NCBI GenBank assembly: GCA_000499405.2
Contig: HG738137.1
Coordinates: 24,528,202-24,592,201 of the forward strand
From: Onchocerca volvulus
Lineage: Eukaryota; Nematoda; Chromadorea; Rhabditida; Onchocercidae
DNA: 64,000 nt
Direction: 5' to 3'
Each line of letters starts with the position of its first letter. The first letter of the stretch is position 1. The notes under the pieces are model-generated. The model saw only the letters and a program-made list of their open reading frames with translations, had not been told where the DNA came from and did no database searches. Below are positions 49,261 to 62,252 of the stretch, piece after piece. Made by a program: the position numbers and the translations under genes.

Positions 49261-52200
49261 TTGATAATAAAGAAAAACCTTTCTTCTAATTTTTCGAAAA
49301 AAAAGAATTAATTTGTATTTTTTTTTTCTTTTTTTTTTAATACAGAAAACTGTTCATTTCACTTTTTCAATTACTTCATATTTAAATAAACGATTTTTTT
49401 TTTTGTTTTAAAATGACAATATGATAAGATAAAATACGAGTAGAAGCTCTAAAAATAGCAGAATTTGATAAAAAGATTAAATTATCTAAAATTAAGTAAG
49501 GCTTTACCGATAGTTATAAAGATTAGCTTTATATTTCAGTTTAAAATTTTGGTTTTAAACTAACTTGTTTCATTGAAGTAAGTAAAGTAAAATCAGAATA
49601 TTATTTCTGCCTCTGCTTTTAACTTAGTATTTTGCTTAATATTTAATGATAGTAAAATTTTAATTGAAATACTTGAAATGTCATCCATTAAGTTATTTTT
49701 TAAACTTATTCGTTAGTTGCGATAACGATAATAACTTAGATAATTTATGTACAATTGACTAAAACTTAGCAATGTTATCTTTTGAATTGTGATAATGTCT
49801 GTGAGGATTTCATATCAATTTAAATCTATAATTGATAATTATTAATTATATTGGATTGTGAGATCAACAGAATCAATGAAGAAAATGACTTAATTTTGAC
49901 ATTTGCAAGGAATTAAAATTATTACGCATCAACAAACAAAAGCTTTTTTTTACGCAACTTAAAATCCAAAAAGAAAAAAAAATCGAAATGAAATTTAAAA
50001 AAAAATGCTAAAAATATGTAATTAAAATAGCGTACAATGCAAAATAATATGGAATGAGAAATTAATGATTAAAATTACATTAAAATAATTGAAATTTGAA
50101 AGAATTCTTTTAATTTGTTTCAATTATTTTCATTCTTTAGAATTTAAAATGTTAAAAGTTGTTAATAATTTTAAGAATAAAAGCTTCTAAAGATGATTAA
50201 TCAACTTGGCGCTTTATTTGGCAATATTAAACATCTTATTTAAATTTTAATAACAAGTGAATAAATTGTTTCAGCTGAAATTTTCGTTTAAAAAATCAAA
50301 ATTAATTTCAAGATATTTAATAAGTGTTCAGTTTTCATTCTAAAATTATTAACAAATCCATAATATTTTAAAATCGAAAAATTTAATCGTAATTAAATTT
50401 TTGAAAAAGAAATGATTACGGGATAAATATTGAAAATTCGAATAAGTTATGATAATAAATAATAAATAAACTTTTTTCATATATTTCGATATTTGTATTA
50501 TCAGTAGCAAATTTCGTTCTATCATTGGTATATAAATAAACTTGATAAGAAAAAAAAAAAGATTGCAAGCAATGTCAAAAATGCCAAAAATGACTGAAAA
50601 TAGTTTGGGAATGATTTTTTTTTTTTGTAAATTATTAAAAAAAAAAATCAATTGCATTCATTTATTTCTTACTTAATGAATACGATTGGTGGGAACATTT
50701 TTTGTGGGATAAATTAGACAAAAATATTTTTATAAATAATTCTATTAGTAATACTCAAAATATGAATTAAAAAAAAAAAAATTCTTGTTTCATATATTTC
50801 TGTTTCAATTTTTACATGAATTATTAGTAATAACTTTGGATTTATTTTTTTCCATTATTTAAAATAAATAAAAATTTTATTAGTTAAACTGTATTGATTG
50901 ATAAATAAATTAAAAACATTTCTTTGAATATTGATTAGAAAAACTACAAAAATAAAATCGATATAATTAAATGATGTAAACAGTTATTGTTTTTCGATTT
51001 AATTGATTTAATTTAAAATCAAAATTTAATGATCTAATTCGAATGAATGAGCTTGAGTTTGATTAATTTAATTCCAATTTTGAAATTTAATTTCAATATG
51101 ATCTAAGAAATATGTTTTTGAAAGTATAAAGATTTATTGTTTCAAATCTGATGCCATATTTAGCTTATTATTATTATTTATTTTAATCAAAAATAAGTAA
51201 TCTACATAACAATCTAATTTACACATATAATTTGTGATAAAAATAGAAAAAAAATTAAGAAAATTAGATCAAAAATCAAATGATATAAATAATTATTCAA
51301 GTTAATAATTTAACTAAAAATAGAAACTTGTTTATAAAAGATTTCGAATACAAAATGAAATATTATGGTAATAAGTAATTAGGGAAAAGTCAAAGCTTTA
51401 TATTAATCAATTTGCAGAATGAATTAATTATTTTATCAAAATGTAAATAATTAAAAAATGTCAAATGTTGAGCATTATTATAAATAATTTGAATATTTTA
51501 TAATCATTTCATATTTAACTAATTTTTCTATAATTAATCGTTAAATTATAATTAATCATTAAAATTTTTCTTTTTAAATTATTTATGATTGGTTTGATTG
51601 ATTACTTTGATTGATATGACTGATTAATTTGACTTATCGATCTTTTCGAGGAGATGTTTGTGCTGCAAATTGTAGCAAAATTTTTAGATTGTTGACAATT
51701 TTGCTGCATATTACAATGAAATTTTAATTTTGCTATTATTTCAAAAGTTAGCATAATTCCAACTTCAAAACTTTAATTAATAATTAAAATAATATCGATG
51801 AAGTTGAAAAAATATTTAATCATTTAGAAAAACTTCACTTATATTTTTCATTTCAAATATAATTTTTTTTTTTTTTTTTAATTCAATTTGTTGTAAGGAC
51901 TGTACTTCAATTTAATAAATAATGATCAAAAAAATTGCTGCGAACTTGGCTTGATTTATTAAATTTGAGTCATTCTCAAACAAATTTATCCGACAACTTT
52001 TATAATATTCATTTAAATTTTGACGAATGATAAAATATTGATTGATGTAATTTTGCAAAATTCTATCAATCCGATAAATCGATCATGATCTGAAGCTATC
52101 GATTTGATATTTTGTTCATCCTTCGCTTGTCCTCATTTCTTCCGTTTGAAATTATTACTATTATTTTTCAACCAAAATGAAATTATATAAAATTATACGA

Positions 52201-52524
52201 AAAAAATTATGTGAAATTTTATATATATGTAATTATTAAAAAAAAAAAATTACGTAAAAAATCATAAATGAATTGGAACAAAAAATTTCCTAATGAAAAC
52301 ATTGGAAATGGATTAAATTCTACTAATAACTATCCTGCAATTTGTTAAATATTGAAATATATGAATTTTATTTTCACATTATCGTTTTTCTGGTATAATT
52401 TAAGTCAATTTCTAATATAATTTAAAATTTGCTAAAATTTTCTAACAAAAATTTCAGTAATCAATATTATTACTATTCTCATTAATTTCTTGTTTAATAT
52501 ATCCTTTATTGGAATTAGTTATTC

Positions 52525-52562
<38 letters not shown>

Positions 52563-55185
52563 AAAAAAACGAAAAAATGACAAAATCAGAAATGGATAAA
52601 ATCAGCAGTTATCAAATAAAACAATCTTCAACCAAATGATCCATGGATTAAATAAACAAAAAAAAAAAAAAAAAGAAAAGAAAACAAAAAAAAGGAAATT
52701 TAAATTCTAATTTTAAATTGTGCAATTTGAATCCTTTCGTTGGATATATCCATTAATTTGTTGGCGAAGATGAATACTTTGGTTTATAATTAATTGTATT
52801 TAAATTTAACAACAAATAGAATTCATAATTTTAAATGAAGAAACCTTATTTTTCAATATTTCTCAAAAAATTTTCATCAAAATTGAAACAATCATAATAC
52901 AATCAAATATTGATAACATTTATATATTGAACTGAAAAATTTTAAGTTTCAGAAACTCAAAAATATTTGTCAACTCAAATTCGGAAAAAAAAAAGGAATT
53001 TAATATAAAATTTGAGAAATCGAAAAATTTTCAAACATTCTCTGTTTTAAAAGCTATTAAATTTCTCACATTTCTTGCATTTTTTCCTCCAGTTCCAATT
53101 GAAATTTCTATAAATAGTTAATATTATAATTGCTCTGATCATTTTATCGATAAGCTATCATAATGATAGCATTTAGTCGATGATCATGGATTCTTGCTTG
53201 CTAAGTTTACTTTGATGAATTTTTGCAATTTAAATAAATTTTATATTTGGAAAGAGTTGGAAAAATAGAATTATTTGGCGAAAATCATAACTCGCCAAAG
53301 ATTATCCAAATTTTAAGTTAGGAATTTGAAAAAAATTATACGAATTACCAAATTCATTGCACTACGAAAAAAGTTTTCGTTATAAAACTTTAAAAAATTA
53401 AATATTATTATCGAAAAAATAATAAAAGGAAAATGTTGAAAGGTCTTCTCCATTATATATCTAATTTAAAAAATATCAAATTTACTTTTTCCAATCGCAT
53501 TTTTCAAAGCGATTACTCTATTTTAATTTTTAAATGAAAAGTTAGCTGATATAATACAAGGAATTGATTAAATCGGAAGGAAAAAATGACTCGTGGCAAA
53601 AAAATTTTTTTGGATTTCATGGAATACTTAATCAGAAATCGAATATAGTAGAATAGAAATTTGATATATTAAAAGTTAGCTTCAGTAAAATACACTTTAG
53701 TAAAGTGATCTATCATGAATTTAATGGGATAGCCTAAATTTCAATCTTTTTTTTCCCAAATGAACTTTTTAAGACTGATAATAAATCGAAAAATTCCTCA
53801 CATGTAAATTGATTCAGGATCGATGGTCAAGCCAAAAAATAATTATGACGAAAAAATCAATAAATACTTTAAACCTTCAATTTCTTTCTGCTTAACAGAG
53901 ATTAAAAATGAGGATGTATCGAGAATTCATTGAATTAATTGTTTTTCAATTCCTATTTTTGATTTTCAATAAATCTATTGCTAAATTTTTAAAATTTTTT
54001 TCACCATTACGAATTAATCATTAATAATTAGTGATTTACTTTCATAAGTATTCGTATTTCACAACTGCTTGCTTATAATGTTAATAGTAATTCTTAATCA
54101 AAAATAAAAAAAATAAAAAAAAAAAAAATCCTATAGGATAATAATAATAATCCAAAATCGTCATCAACTAGCAAAAGTTAAAAATTAAAAAATTTGGAGA
54201 AAACTATAAACTAATTTAAAAATTAAAAAACCATCTTAAATATCGAGTAACACTTATTGTACTCAAATACTAAAATAGGAAGACTATACTTATTTTATAC
54301 ACTGAATACTAATCATGCCAAAAATGAAATATTAAAATAAACACGAAATTTAAAAAAAAAAAAGTAAAAAATCAATAAATTAAAAGATGAAATTACAAAC
54401 TTAATTTTGCTATCTTTTTTGTTTTGCTGTCATCTATGACTTGAAGTAAGATATCATTATTGCTTCATTTCATAAATAAAGTAATCCAGAATCCGTTTGG
54501 CAATGAAAATGCGAAGAAATTTGAAATTTGATCGTTTTTTAAGGTTTCACAAAGCTAAAATTAAAATCACTGTTCAATTAAGAATTGAAAAAAACCAAAA
54601 AAAAAAAAGGAAAAGGAAATAAGAGAAAGATAAATAAACAAGAATAAAAGCGCGTTTCAAATATATCTTTTCATTCCTAAAATTATTTTTTTTTTAACAA
54701 AAATTAATTTTATATAATTTTAAATAGTAAAAAATATTGATTTTTTTAAATTTTAATTTTGAATTTAATAAATAATCAGAGTATTATTAATTGTGCAAAG
54801 TTAAACATTGCTTAAAGACAAGTTTCACAGCAATTGCTCGATAGTATCGTTTACATTTTAGAAATAGCAGAAATGAATAAATAGAAAAGATTTCCGCGAA
54901 TTTTATTTGTTGTCTTATTGCAACGGATAGATGGAGCGATGATTATTTTCCGATAATTCGGATGGCCAACTTTTCCAACCTTATTACTGCCATTTTTTAA
55001 AGTTTTAAAATTTGTTAATTTTATCGAAAAGTTTTAGAATTTGCCAATTTTAGCAAACTTTCTTTTTTTTTTTTTTCAAAATAAATCATCGAAGTTTAAG
55101 CAATTGAAATATTTCGCGAAATAATAACAGCAATTTTTGGAATCAATAGATAATTTGGAAAATTTTGAACTAATTAAAATTTATT
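49261..55185. other. AT-rich stretch without recognised genes
   Basis: Includes a poly-A run of about 37 nt at 52526-52561. A less AT-rich patch at 54895-54995 has a 39-codon plus-strand frame (around DRWSDDYFPIIRMANF), but no splice sites or homology that I recognise. Confidence 0.45.
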
Positions 55186-55189
55186 TTTG

Positions 55190-55540
55190 ATTGAATTTTT
55201 CTGAATTTATTTCTATTGCGAAAATAATTTGAGTTTGAATTTTTTGAAGTTCTTCTTGAATTTGCATTTGAAATTTGGATTTAAATTTGAATTTGGATTT
55301 CAATTTTGAATTCGACTTCTTTTAATTTTGAGCTTTTGAATTTTGAATTTTTGAATCGTTGGATTTGAATTTTTTGAATTTCTATTGTATTTCGAATTCG
55401 AAATTTTGAATTCGTTAAAATTTAATTTGAAATTTTGAATTTGAATTTTTAGATTTGGATTTTGAATCTAAATTTAAATTTTTTAAATTGCTACTGCATT
55501 TGGAATTCGAAGTTTTGCAATTTTTTTTTTTTTGAATTTG
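55190..55540. repeat. Degenerate (GAATTT)n hexamer tract
   Basis: About 350 bp of GAATTT, GGATTT and GAAATTT words in loose tandem order on the plus strand. Confidence 0.75.
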
Positions 55541-56018
55541 AAATTTCTACCGCAACATCATTAATTTTACTATATTTTTCTTCACTTTTGTAATTTTTTT
55601 TTGATTTCTTATTTTATTGTATTTCATTTCTTCCCATACCTTTAGTTTAGATTCGAGCTGCTTTAAGCATGTTTTAATATCCAATTTTTTTATTGAAAAA
55701 TACATCATTTTTTATTCGATTAATAATTCAAGTACTTTTAATTAAAAGTTTGTGAGTGATATTTAGTAACTTATATATTTTTTTTGATAATTAATAACTT
55801 AAAAATGCATCATCACATTTTTTCATAATAAAATTAATAATATTTAAGATATTTATATTTTAGCAAAATATTTTATGTTATATAATTTATTTAATTGCTA
55901 CTTTATTTTCTATTTTAGTACTCATTATTATTTAGTTAAGATTTCAACTTAAAAATAATAACAGCAATGTTGGATTAATCATATTTTCAAATTTCTTAAT
56001 AATGGTAAAATTACTTGT

Positions 56019-56031
56019 AGGTCAGAGGTCA
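56019..56031 (+). promoter_or_regulatory. Perfect DR1 nuclear-receptor element AGGTCA-G-AGGTCA
   Basis: Two consensus half-sites separated by one base, the arrangement bound by HNF4/RXR-type receptors. It opens a roughly 80-bp GC-rich island (56016-56095) in otherwise AT-rich DNA, 2 kb upstream of the four-membrane-segment gene. Confidence 0.5.
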
Positions 56032-56099
56032 CGTTGAAGACAATCGCATATGATGCGAACTTCCGTCCGTACGCTCGTATAGCTCATTAAGCTTTGATT

Positions 56100-58037
56100 A
56101 GATTTTAAATCGTAAAATTTAAATCATAAAATGAATCGAATTATTATTATTAATTTTTTCACCTCTCTTCTCTAATCCTTATCACAATACCAAATTACTG
56201 ATTATTTTGAATGAATAATAATTTGGTTAAAATAGTGATAAAATAATAATGGTTAATAATGATAAAGGAATTTTCAAATAGAAATCCATGCTGGTGCAAC
56301 TTTAAACAATCAAATTTTAATATTTTAGTAATTAAATTTTAAAAAAAATTTAAATTAATATGCAAAAGTATATTAAAAAAAATTTATATCTTTTTTCCTG
56401 GTTTTTTTACTTCTAGAAATTACTCACCTCATCCAATCTCTTCAATAAAGCAAATTAGTTAATTAATATTTAATTTATGATGTCATGTTCGCTTTTCTAA
56501 TCTTTTTTTTATGCCAGCCAACTTATACAACTCTTTTAGGCATTTATGATAATTCATGTTTATGGACTGATAAGTTAGCTTCGAAAAATCAGGTAAAAAT
56601 TTAAGTTTATGGGATAAAAAGATAATGAAAGTTACGAAGACTACATTTAGGTAAACAATAGAAAGAAATTTTTGCAAATTTAGTAAATAAAAATTAAGAA
56701 ATAAATTGAACATTACAAAAATGATTTAAAAAATAAAATGAAATTTTACGATTTTCAATTTTTTCAATGATTTCATGACTTTTTTCTTTTTTTACAGCTT
56801 TTTTTTCGTCTTTTTTGGCCGAACAAATTTTTAGGAAAAATGTTTGATACATTTAACTTGAACAATGATATTTTTTCATTAAAAATCAAATCTTAGCTAA
56901 TCTACGCTTTGAGTTTTATTTAAAACAAATTTTTCATTTTTTTTTTTTTTTAGAAAAATTTTTTTTTTTCTTCGTTCACATATATATGATGATAAATCTT
57001 CTGGAAGATGCTATGCTGCCATTTCATACTTGCTACTTGCAGCAATCATATATCCTTAAACTGCACCTGCACCTGCACTTGCACTTGCAAACTTGCAAGC
57101 TTGCATCACTATAGCTAGTTTTTTTATTATTTTAAAATAAACTTTTTGAAATTTTAGCTTTTCCTTTTTCCTATTGATTTCAATGTTATATCAATGATAG
57201 TTTTGATGATGATATAATTGCTGATGATAATCAATAGTTAATTGAACTTTTCCAAACTTTCCATTTTTTAAATTCATTTCAAATTATTATATAAATTTCG
57301 GTGATGTGATTTTTTCACAGGTAAACTAAAAAGTCAAAAATTATCATCATTATCTGCTATGATATAAATATTCTTTTTCATTTTTATAATTATCTTATTA
57401 TTTCAAATGTAATCAAATTTTTTTCGAAAAAAAAGTTTATTTGATTCGAATATATTATCTAAAAAGAAAAAATTGTATCTTTTTCTTCCTTTTTTTTTTT
57501 TTAATTTTTATCGTTTTTTAAAAATATCATAGCTTTTTAATATTCGAATTTTTTTTTTAAACTATAATTCGCAAATATTTTGTCGCAAAATTGTGATTGT
57601 TTACGAAAAGAATGCATTCAAATAAGCCCTAAGCATCAAATAAACTTCATAATAATCTCATCAGCATGCATTAGCTGCTAACAATAGTAGTATTTCATTT
57701 TTCATTATCATAAATAGTTTAATTGATCGATATTTCTGGGCTCATTTCGATGCGTTAAACTTGGCTTACATTCAAATAATTAGTAAATGTAAACTTAAAA
57801 TTATTAAAACGATTACTGAAATATTTCTTGATCGATTTCTTCCAATTGCTACTTTATTTCTTTGATCTATTTTTCCTGATCGATTTCGAATAAATTCGAC
57901 AGAAAAAAAATTACTAATTCTCATTCACTTCTCTTAGATTGAATCCCCAAAGAACTTTTGCATCGGTTACAACCTTATATCGAAATATATTTTTTTATAT
58001 CGAATATCTGAAATTGAATTATTTTTTTGTTGCAATA
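56100..58037. other. Upstream region of the four-TM gene
   Basis: AT-rich. Contains a TGCACCTGCACTTGCA-type hexamer repeat at 57059-57105. A TTCTCTTAG acceptor ending at 57937 could be the SL site, 100 nt before the start codon. Confidence 0.45.
57059..57105. repeat. TGCACC/TGCACT hexamer repeat
   Basis: Tandem copies of CTGCACCTGCACTTGCAC grading into CTTGCAAACTTGCAAGCTTG. Confidence 0.75.
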
Positions 58038-60485
58038 ATGGATGCTGATGATGAACCACGATATTGTTTTCGATTGGTACCATTAGAGGTAAGCCACTAA
58101 AATAACTTAAAATTACTGAAAAAGTTTTCCATCAAATAGATTTCTTTGCTTAAAACATTATTTCTCTAAAATATACCTATCTCTAGAGTAAAATTTGGGT
58201 AAGTATAAAATAGTTAGATAAGTTAACCTAAAATTATTTTGAAAAAAATGAAGATTTGTTTAATATGACAATTTAGATAAATTAACTTAAGTAAATGATT
58301 GAAAATATTACATTTGTGTTGAAATTTAACAAAATTCAAGATTAATGTCATTAGCATAGAAATTTTGACGAAGTTTAAAATTAAGATTGACGTCATTAAC
58401 ATTAGAAAAAATTGCATTTGTAACAAAGTTTTTTTAAGTCGTGATTGATGTCATGCAACATAAAATTAATTTTTAGCATGCTAAATGAATGATTTAATTT
58501 TTCACATGGACTATCAGAACTTCCAATTAATTAATTAATTAATTAATTAGCATATGTTGCAAAACTAAAATTTATTGATTACTCCTTATCATCAATATTA
58601 TAAATTAATTAATAAATTACTACATTAACTAATTAATTAGACAACGCCAATTTGTAGATTTGTTGCAAATTAGTTGTTGCTGGTGATATTTTGCTTCATT
58701 TGCTCATTTGTGGATTTTTAATCAAATTAGCAACATCTGAAATGATCTTTATACCATTTGCTGTCACACAACTGATGTTAACAATCTTATCACTATTATT
58801 TTATCTTGGAATTGTGAAAGAATCAGATAAGCTAATGATACCGATGATCGTTGCTAAAGTAAACCACTTGTTTGTTAAATTATTTTTACTGAAATTTATA
58901 TAAAAAATATGAAAAGGTCTGATGAAAATTGAAAATAAAAAGAAATTTGATTCCAAATTATGATAACTTGAATATTTTACAAATTCTTATTAAAATGAAA
59001 ATTTGAAATTAACAAAAGAAAAAATTCAATTATAAATATGATAACTTGAATATTTTATAATAAATTTTAGAATTATAAATATTTGTTTTAGATTTAACGA
59101 AAGTAATTTCTCTTTAAATTTGAAACCTAAGGATCAGAATTCTGGAAGAGAACTTGGCTTAATTTCGAACCAAAAAAGCAGACATCCTTTTTTTTTTTTT
59201 TTTTTTTTTGTGCTAATCCTGAGGGATTTCAATTATTATTTAAAAGACCATCCGATTACACATCATCTAAATTGATTAAATTTTTTTTTCGACATAATTT
59301 TCAATGAGCAAATGAAAGCAACAGAAAAAATTGTACTACCAGTGATTAGAAAAAGTTGAAGACAATTGATAACTTTGATAAGTTTTTATCAAGCTGATTT
59401 TGATAACATTGATAAGCTTTTATTAAAGCTTGAAGATAAAAGTTTGAAAGAGAATTGCTTATTTAATTTTAAACTTAGTTCAAAAGTTTGTCCTATACAT
59501 CCAAATTTTTGCAAATTTAAACCTGAATTCTGAAAGATAACTTAATGCTAATCGGAAATGAATGATTCGAATATGATTCTTACAATAATTTCTTATCCTT
59601 TTCTTATATCAAAGCTGATAACGATAATCAGTCACAATCACTAATGACATTTTTCATATCAGAAAAAAATTTTTAGAATTTTCAGGTTATAATGGTATTA
59701 ATAATTGCTACCGTGACAATCTTAACATGGATTGCATTTGTACTATCGCTATTTGTACTTATTCATCTTGAAAGTCCAATTAGTAAGTATTTTCATATAT
59801 TTCTTCTTTTTAAAAATTTGTTAATTTAAACTTTTTTCTTAATTCTAAAAATGATTAAATTTCTAAGAATTATCATTCAAATTGATAGAGTCTTCTTCAC
59901 TAAATTGCTTAACAGCAATGTCTGTGATAGTTGAAATTACAATTTTTCGCAGGACTTTATAAAATATTTTTTTTTGAAAAAAATTATATGCTTTTTTTAA
60001 TTTCAATAATAAACAGTTTAATTAGTAATTTGATTACTAATTTCATTAATTTGAGCTTCTGAATTAATTAAGATTTCAAATGAGACACAGTAATTTTGGC
60101 ATTTTCGAATCTTCAAAAATTTTTTTTTAATTTATCGAATAATTATTATTTAAAATAATACAAAATTCACTCCTTTTTTGGAACTTTTTTTTTCCGTAAT
60201 TTTGATAATTAACACGATTTTTTTTTAGAAATTTTTTTCTGCAAAATTTTCACAAAAAATTAAATTTCAATTAATTTTGTTGCAGAAGGATTGTCGACAT
60301 TAGCATATTTCGAATTGCAAAGTATTGCAATGACGATATGTTTAACAATACTGATAATGGAAGGCGCAATTTTACATGCCGGTTACAAGCATATCAAACA
60401 AAAAATGGATCAAAGAAATGCCGACGACGAATTCATTTCATTTGTGAATGGTGAAAATTTTACGATGAAGCCTACTGTTGTATGA
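58038..60485 (+). CDS. Four-transmembrane protein, LAPTM/DUF7027-like
   Basis: Exons 58038-58088, 58658-58858, 59686-59782 and 60286-60485 give 549 nt and 182 aa, all GT-AG and in phase. The N-terminus is short, acidic and cytosolic-looking (MDADDEPRYCFRLVPLE), followed by ICCKLVVAGDILLHLLICGF. Hydrophobic segments lie at about 22-43, 46-68, 83-111 and 126-150, with an acidic loop after the second (IVKESDK). The polar tail is HIKQKMDQRNADDEFISF with an ending TMKPTVV. Size, four segments and the Cys pair before the first segment resemble nematode DUF7027 proteins and the lysosomal LAPTM family, but I see no motif that fixes it, so the family is inference. For exon 2 the acceptor TTTGTAG at 58657 is the one that keeps phase; the later CAAATTAG does not. 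Confidence 0.85.
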
Positions 60486-61140
60486 AAATGATAATTTAAA
60501 AATTAAATTATAACAATTTTGCTCCAAATTATGAAATTTTAAAATTATGCATTTTAATTCTATGATTGTTTATATTTCAACAAATTTTTTCTTCTTTTTT
60601 TTTTTTTGTTTTCAACAAACAAATATCTCATTGTTTATATTAAGAAATTCATCGTTATCAATAAATTCATAATAATAATTCAATACTTCAAGTCCCTAAT
60701 TACCAAATGTAAAATTAAACAATCAATGATAAAATCATTTTTCGATTTTTCAAAAAAATTTATTTGTTAATGATAAGAAATGTATTGTTATCAGTAAATT
60801 ATGATATTATTTTCATATTCAAATAATTTCAAATTTCTTTTGTTATTTCCTATCAATCATTATATATGAAATTTGGTACCATAAATTTTAAATTGTTTAC
60901 ATCTAAACAATATTTTCTTTCTCTATTTGATTATAATAAGAAATTTATTGTTATCAGTAAATCGGATTATTATATTATGCTTAAATCCTGCTTTCTTAAA
61001 TTATCAATAATCTTATTAAAGTAAGTCAATAGATATTTATTTGTTTGTGATAAGAAATGTATTGTTATCAGTAAATCGGATATTATTTTATACTTAAATA
61101 GTCTGCTGTAAACTTATCGACAATACACCTATCAATAATC
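60486..61140. repeat. Four dispersed-tandem copies around TTATCAGTAAAT
   Basis: AAGAAATGTATTGTTATCAG then TAAATCGGATATTAT, at about 60642, 60774, 60939 and 61051, spaced 110-165 bp. It includes the spacer block ATCAATAATCTTA in the last two. It lies directly downstream of the four-TM gene and includes its probable 3' UTR. Confidence 0.7.
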
Positions 61141-61429
61141 TTAACACTAATAAGATTGGATCTTCTCCTTAGTTTTTGGAAAATAAATTTGGATTAAATT
61201 TCTTTATGGTTTATATTGGCTGAGTGAAATTGAGAACGATTAAGTTTATCGGACTAATTATTGATTGAATAAAATTTCCAACATTTTGCGATCTAATTTT
61301 AACGTTTAAATGTCATGTCATCGTAGCAAAAATATATTAAGTTGTATGATAGAATCGATTTTACAATGTTTTAATAAACATAATAATAATTTATGCAAAT
61401 TATTTGTGAAAAAATCAGTGATAAAATGA

Positions 61430-61605
61430 TTTTACATGTAAAATTGATCATCTTAAATAAATCGCTTCATCATCCTCAAGTTTAATTAACTAAACTTAAG
61501 ATGATAATATGAGTCTTCTTTAATGATAAAAAGATTTTACATGTGAATTTGATCATTTTCAATAAATCAGTTGATCATTTTCATCGTCAGTAATTTTTTT
61601 TTCTT
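61430..61605. repeat. Duplication of TTTTACATGT...TTGATCAT block
   Basis: TGATTTTACATGTAAAATTG then ATCATCTTAAATAAATC at about 61427 and AGATTTTACATGTGAATTTG then ATCATTTTCAATAAATC at about 61531. Confidence 0.6.
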
Positions 61606-61637
61606 TTTTTCCTTTAAATATTGTTTTACATTTTGTA

Positions 61638-61730
61638 TGTCACTTGCGAATTTCAAAGTTCAAATTGCAATTATTGCATTCTAAGTCACTTGCGAATTTC
61701 AAAGTTCAAAGTGCATATTATTGCATCGTG
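61638..61730. repeat. Two tandem 46-bp units
   Basis: GTCACTTGCGAATTTCAAAG followed by TTCAAA(T/G)TGCA and TTATTGCAT occurs at 61639 and again at 61685 with very few changes. Confidence 0.85.
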
Positions 61731-62252
61731 CTTAATGCTTAATGAGCAGTGACGAAAATGAAGCAATCTTAATTTTCCTCGGACGAGACTTTCTATAATC
61801 TTCTTTCGTATTTCACTTTTTTAAGTTACAAATTAGTTAAAATTGCTGAATTTAATAAAAATTACAAAACTAAAAATTATGTTCAAGCAATCTCAAATGA
61901 GAAGCATAGAAATTGTCATTCGAAGCGGAATAATTGGCAAAAGATAAAAATTTTCTTTCAATTTCGAACAGCTGAGACAATCATCAAAAATTTTGATATC
62001 TGGAAATGATCATCATTTATCATTTATCATTAGGAAAAGAACGGCTTCTTCATTTTATAACATTTACTTAAAAATTTGATTGTAAACTCAACTTTTTCAC
62101 TGGCCAAAATCGATCTTTTTCCATAAATCAAAACTTTGACAATTTGCTAATTTTTTTCTTTTTCAAATTTTGATGAGATATAATTGCAACTAATAATTTC
62201 ACATATCAATTTTACAGATCATAGTTGAAAAGTGAAGCAAAATCATTGAAAA

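Noticed and set aside
50349..50657. 102-residue minus-strand hydrophobic frame with MKKVYLLFIIITY
   Set aside because: AT-driven composition (Ile/Phe/Lys/Asn), interrupted by poly-A tracts, no splice partner in phase with pdf-2 that is better than others.
56483..56713. 76-residue minus-strand frame ending EKRT
   Set aside because: Looks mildly protein-like (NYHKCLKELYKLAGIKKRLE) but has no acceptor or donor, and the first half is low-complexity Phe/Leu/Asn.
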